Shown here in pieces: positions 62,668 through 64,000 of a stretch of DNA of 64,000 nt. The notes under the pieces are model-generated. The model was given only the letters and a program-made list of their open reading frames with translations, had not been told where the DNA came from and did not search any database. A program made the translations under genes and the position numbers. This stretch comes from Methanofollis liminatans DSM 4140 (lineage in GTDB: Archaea; Halobacteriota; Methanomicrobia; Methanomicrobiales; Methanofollaceae), in NCBI RefSeq assembly GCF_000275865.1, contig NZ_CM001555.1:1824967-1888966 (forward strand), given 5' to 3'. Within the stretch, counting starts at the first letter, position 1, and every line of letters starts with the position of its first letter.

Positions 62668-63648
62668 ATGCCATCAGGTTCACTAGATCTCGAAGATCTC
62701 CCCGGCGTTGGGCCGACCACTGCCGAAAAGCTCCGCGAAGCCGGATATGCCACCGTCGAGAGCATCGCCACGGCCTCTCCAGCCGATCTTGCCGAAGCAG
62801 CCGAGATCGGAGAATCAAGCGCCAAGAAGATCATCAAGGCGGCACGGGAGATCGCCGACATCGGCGGGTTCAAAACGGGCATTGCCGTTCTTGAGGACAG
62901 AAAAGAGGTAAAGAAACTCCAGACTCTCGTTCCAGAGTTCGACGCACTTCTGGGAGGCGGCATGGAGACGAAATCCATCACTGAGGTCTATGGCGAGTTC
63001 GGTTCGGGTAAAAGCCAGATCTCGCACCAGATGGCGGTCAACTGCCAGATACCCCTGGAGCTCGGCGGTCTCAACGGGTCGTGCGTCTACATTGACACCG
63101 AGAACACCTTCCGCCCCGAGCGTATCGAGCAGATGGTGGAAGGGCTCGACATCCCCGGCTACGAGGTGCCACCGTTCACCGAGTTCCTGGAACGGATTCA
63201 CGTGGCGAAAGGCTACACCTCCGACCACCAGATGCTCCTCCTCGAAAGCGCCCGCGACCTTGCAACAGAAATGAAGGAGAGTGACCACCCGGTCAGGCTG
63301 ATTATCGTCGACTCGCTCACCGCCCACTTCAGGGCCGAATATGCGGGCCGGGGCACGCTCTCGGTACGCCAGCAGAAGTTGAACCGGCACATGTACGACC
63401 TGGCGAAGATCGCAGAGGAGTTTAATGCCGTGGCCCTCGTCACAAATCAGGTCCAGTCGAACCCCGGCGTCTTCTTCGGCGACCCGACAAAGCCGATCGG
63501 CGGAAACATCGTCGGGCATGCGGCGAAGTTCAGGCTGTACCTCCGCAAGAGCAAGGGCGGACGCCGGATCGCAAAACTCGTCGACAGTCCGAACCTGCCC
63601 GACGGCGAGGCGGCATTCGTGGTCGAGACGAGCGGGCTCAAGCCCTGA
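62668..63648 (+). CDS. radA: DNA repair and recombination protein RadA
   Basis: 326 residues, the archaeal Rad51/RecA homologue. An N-terminal helix-hairpin-helix domain ([20 protein letters not shown]) is followed by the [20 protein letters not shown] segment, Walker [10 protein letters not shown], the Walker B aspartate in [19 protein letters not shown] and TNQVQSNPG of the DNA-binding loop. GAGTGAGGT precedes the ATG. It forms filaments on single-stranded DNA for strand exchange. The 179-base gap before it holds its promoter; a short frame there is not convincing. The HAD phosphatase gene follows after 13 bases. Confidence 0.96.
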   Translation: MPSGSLDLEDLPGVGPTTAEKLREAGYATVESIATASPADLAEAAEIGESSAKKIIKAAREIADIGGFKTGIAVLEDRKEVKKLQTLVPEFDALLGGGMETKSITEVYGEFGSGKSQISHQMAVNCQIPLELGGLNGSCVYIDTENTFRPERIEQMVEGLDIPGYEVPPFTEFLERIHVAKGYTSDHQMLLLESARDLATEMKESDHPVRLIIVDSLTAHFRAEYAGRGTLSVRQQKLNRHMYDLAKIAEEFNAVALVTNQVQSNPGVFFGDPTKPIGGNIVGHAAKFRLYLRKSKGGRRIAKLVDSPNLPDGEAAFVVETSGLKP

Positions 63649-63661
63649 GGGAGATGTTCAG

Positions 63662-64000
63662 GTGCTCAAGGCGGTCGTAACAGATCTGGACGGGACGCTG
63701 ACCGACGAGAGGCGGCGGATCTCCACCGTCGCCATCGAGACGATACGGGATCTCGTGGACGCCGGCGTCCTGGTCGTCCTCGCCAGCGGAAACACCGTCT
63801 GTTCTCTGGACATCCTCTGCAAGATGATCGGTACCGATGGCACCATTATCTGCGAGAACGGCGGGGTTTACCGATTCAGGTTTGACGGTCAGATCCAGAT
63901 CCCCGGCCGCCAACCGATCTGCTGGGACGCATACCACCGGATCGAGGAGCATTTTGCCGCGAAGGGGGAGCGCCTCACCCTATACTCCCCTGAGAACCGC
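63662..64000 (+). CDS. HAD-family phosphatase, phosphoglycolate phosphatase-like (partial)
   Basis: The first 113 codons are in the window. GTG at 63662 is the start; an ATG eight bases earlier is out of frame. The HAD motif I nucleophile is in VVTDLDGTLTDERR, motif II in LASGNTVCSLDIL. The IICENGGVYR segment is typical of the Cof/archaeal phosphoglycolate phosphatase group. This enzyme group removes phosphate from phosphoglycolate in archaea. Its C-terminus lies beyond the window. Confidence 0.85.
   Translation, partial: MLKAVVTDLDGTLTDERRRISTVAIETIRDLVDAGVLVVLASGNTVCSLDILCKMIGTDGTIICENGGVYRFRFDGQIQIPGRQPICWDAYHRIEEHFAAKGERLTLYSPENR

Noticed and set aside
1-64000. Search for tRNA, rRNA, CRISPR repeats, insertion sequences and att sites
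   Set aside because: No cloverleaf-like gene, regularly spaced short repeats, transposase or integrase was recognised by reading. The only direct repeats found are inside surface-protein genes.

Overview
The window is a GC-rich stretch of euryarchaeal chromosome, most likely from a hydrogenotrophic/formatotrophic methanogen of the order Methanomicrobiales (Methanofollis/Methanoculleus-like; the genus is an inference). The evidence is archaeal RadA and an RPA-type replication protein, TATA-type AT-rich promoters, GGTGA-type ribosome binding sites, the methanogen-specific DUF1890/DUF1894 pair, F420H2-oxidase-type FprA, an archaeal phosphoribulokinase, and large exported proteins with PGF-pre-PGF-like domains. 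No tRNA, rRNA, CRISPR array, transposase or phage gene was recognised.

Layout. 1-5.6 kb: end of an anchored surface protein, a secreted molybdopterin-fold-like protein and a 1309-residue mosaic surface phosphoesterase. 5.7-8.9 kb: a small zinc-ribbon membrane protein and a three-gene leuC-leuD-leuB or aksD-aksE-aksF operon. 8.9-13.4 kb: a CHASE4 hybrid histidine kinase divergent from a lone PstS-like protein. 13.4-26.7 kb, minus strand: a tightly packed run of seven genes for exported proteins. Five carry one or more copies of a molybdopterin-binding-fold-like domain, one is a purple-acid-phosphatase-like enzyme, and the last is a WtpA-type tungstate/molybdate-binding lipoprotein. 26.9-36.1 kb: two more large surface proteins (755 and 2271 residues). 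36.8-41.0 kb: a MoxR/DUF58/VWA/BatD-like operon. 41.1-45.4 kb: an operon of a TiaS-like protein, a secreted surface-domain protein and an ECF transporter (S, fused A-A' ATPase, T). 45.4-48.3 kb, convergent with it: a nitrogenase-like H-K-D operon. 48.4-55.6 kb, minus strand: TrkH, phosphoribulokinase, an oxygen-defence operon (rubredoxin, rubredoxin, FprA, desulfoferrodoxin), an ArsB/NhaD-type transporter, TspO and TauE. 56.6-58.6 kb: DUF1894, DUF1890 and FdhD, divergent from an HTH regulator. 58.7-64 kb: DapL, LysA, RPA, RadA and the start of a HAD phosphatase.

Two systems stand out. The first is the compact nitrogenase-like HKD reductase next to a dedicated ECF uptake cassette whose operon also carries a secreted domain found in the giant surface proteins; this looks like uptake and reduction of an unidentified small molecule or cofactor precursor. 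The second is the seven-gene exported operon that combines molybdopterin-fold-like modules, a phosphoesterase and a tungstate/molybdate-binding protein without its permease. A GATTAAC/GTTAATC half-site occurs both as a perfect palindrome at the HTH regulator and as a triple array upstream of moxR, which suggests a shared regulon.
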